Source: Saprospiraceae bacterium (GTDB taxonomy: Bacteria > Bacteroidota > Bacteroidia > Chitinophagales > Saprospiraceae). From it: a stretch of DNA of 7,070 nucleotides. Both the position numbers and the translations under genes were made by a program. The notes under the pieces were generated by a model. The model was not told where the DNA came from. It saw nothing but the letters and a program-made list of their open reading frames with translations, and ran no database searches. The DNA lies in NCBI GenBank assembly GCA_007134625.1, contig SLKL01000036.1, positions 1 to 7,070 on the forward strand. The letters run 5' to 3'. Positions 6,537 through 7,070 of this stretch are shown piece by piece; position 1 is the stretch's first letter, and each line of letters begins with the position of its first letter.

Positions 6537-6564
6537 TTGTTTATTTTAAGAATGATTTAATAAA

Positions 6565-6572
6565 TAAAGATA
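6565..6572 (-). promoter_or_regulatory. Candidate proximal -7 box for the thiol gene
   Basis: On the minus strand, TATCTTTA (6572-6565) has one mismatch to TAnnTTTG, with transcription expected near 6558 and a leader of about 22 bases. No TTG sits at the right -33 distance. It competes with the better-matching box at 6618-6611. Confidence 0.35.
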
Positions 6573-6597
6573 CAAGCTGATTTCAAACTTTCTAAGC

Positions 6598-6618
6598 TGC
6601 ACCACAAGTGCAAAGTTA
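6598..6618 (-). promoter_or_regulatory. Candidate distal promoter of the thiol gene with overlapping palindrome
   Basis: On the minus strand, TAACTTTG (6618-6611) matches TAnnTTTG exactly. The palindrome TGCAC-CACAA-GTGCA (6598-6612 on the plus strand) overlaps the end of this box and covers the expected start site near 6604. That placement suits an operator or a hairpin at the 5' end of the mRNA. The leader would be about 70 bases. The -33 zone is T-rich without a clean TTG. Confidence 0.4.
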
Positions 6619-6747
6619 TCTAAAAAATAAAAATTGGAAAAAAGAATTTCTACTTTGTGTTATTAAAACCTATAATTTTTAACATTCAGTAAGTCAAACA
6701 GTTGTCAATCCACGAATAGAAATGCGTCTCAAGGGCAAAGAGTCCAC

Positions 6748-7070
6748 TCAATATTTTATCCTTAGCAACCTAAGTCTTGAGCTACTTTCACTGGGGACAA
6801 TTATTTCACTTGCTGAAATTTGATAGGCATTCCTAAACCGGAGTTTTACATCCTGGTGCTCGGTATTCATTACATTTTTTCTTTCCGAAAAACCATTAGC
6901 TGCCAGCAAAAACTCACTAACGGTACTGTTGCCGGATATTTCATCATTGTATATAAGTCGGAAAAATTTGGGACTTTCTACTATAAAGTAGGAGGAAAAT
7001 ACTGCACCATCATCATGGGAAACCTGCTTCTTATATAGTACTTCAAACCAATCTAAATTCCCCATTGCAG
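6748..7070 (-). CDS. Unrecognised protein, C-terminal part only
   Basis: The frame enters from the right edge and ends at the TGA at 6750-6748, giving about 107 codons. A Met at 7065 would make 105 residues, but the frame stays open through it to the edge and there is no promoter or ribosome-site evidence there, so this is more likely the tail of a longer gene. Visible features are an aromatic start (DWFEVLY), SSYFIVESPKFFRLIYNDEI, a stretch with NTEHQDVKLRFRNAYQISASEIIVPSE, and a basic end SSRLRLLRIKY. The strand-rich pattern suggests the closing beta-sheet of a larger fold. I do not recognise the family. It has no terminator that I can identify; the gap 6537-6747 otherwise shows only the promoter elements of the thiol gene. 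Confidence 0.7.
   Translation of the reverse strand, partial: AMGNLDWFEVLYKKQVSHDDGAVFSSYFIVESPKFFRLIYNDEISGNSTVSEFLLAANGFSERKNVMNTEHQDVKLRFRNAYQISASEIIVPSESSSRLRLLRIKY

Noticed and set aside
6059..6549. Plus-strand frames at 6059-6304 and 6364-6549
   Set aside because: Both lie antisense within the peroxiredoxin-like gene and show no independent domain or start signal.
6820..7038. Plus-strand frame of 72 codons
   Set aside because: It is antisense to the better-looking minus-strand tail of the edge gene and lacks a promoter-like sequence.
1..7070. Mobile element, CRISPR array, toxin-antitoxin pair or defence island
   Set aside because: No transposase, integrase, spaced direct repeats, target-site duplications or known defence domains were seen. 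The tRNA has no duplicated 3' end within the window to suggest an integration site.

Overview
The window reads as ordinary chromosomal sequence from a Bacteroidota bacterium, probably from the environmental Saprospiria/Lewinella-like side of the phylum. The grounds are AT-rich intergenic DNA, start codons without clear Shine-Dalgarno sequences, several -7 boxes close to the phylum's TAnnTTTG consensus, and a large secreted M36 (fungalysin-type) metallopeptidase with PA and propeptide domains. The genus-level placement is inference; the phylum-level one is fairly secure.

Layout. Positions 1-2769 (minus) are one long open frame, a secreted M36 zinc metallopeptidase whose C-terminal end lies beyond the left edge. 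Positions 2993-3655 (minus) encode a lipoprotein N-acetylmuramoyl-L-alanine amidase (Amidase_2/AmpD fold). A 193-bp divergent promoter region follows. Positions 3849-5616 (plus) are a tight two-gene operon: a Nif3-family dinuclear-metal protein, then, after a single base, a coiled-coil protein with a C4 zinc ribbon. Next come a plus-strand tRNA with a CAT anticodon (5688-5761), its promoter and a strong intrinsic terminator. A 159-bp intergenic stretch holds a promoter-like sequence with no evident gene. Positions 5964-6536 (minus) encode a cytosolic peroxiredoxin-like/thioredoxin-fold protein with a CxxC motif. The right edge (6748-7070, minus) is the C-terminal part of an unrecognised protein.

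How the genes relate. The two left-hand minus genes both act in the cell envelope or outside (protein degradation, wall turnover) but are separated by 223 bp and need not be one transcript. The Nif3/zinc-ribbon pair is clearly co-transcribed; the biochemical role of both families remains poorly defined. The thiol protein is a stand-alone housekeeping or stress gene convergent with the tRNA. I found no mobile element, CRISPR array, toxin-antitoxin pair, phage gene or recognisable defence system. The most worthwhile oddities are small: a His-rich linker and a C8 tract in the M36 peptidase, a shortened and divergent Nif3 insert, inverted repeats in promoter regions, and an orphan promoter-like site after the tRNA.
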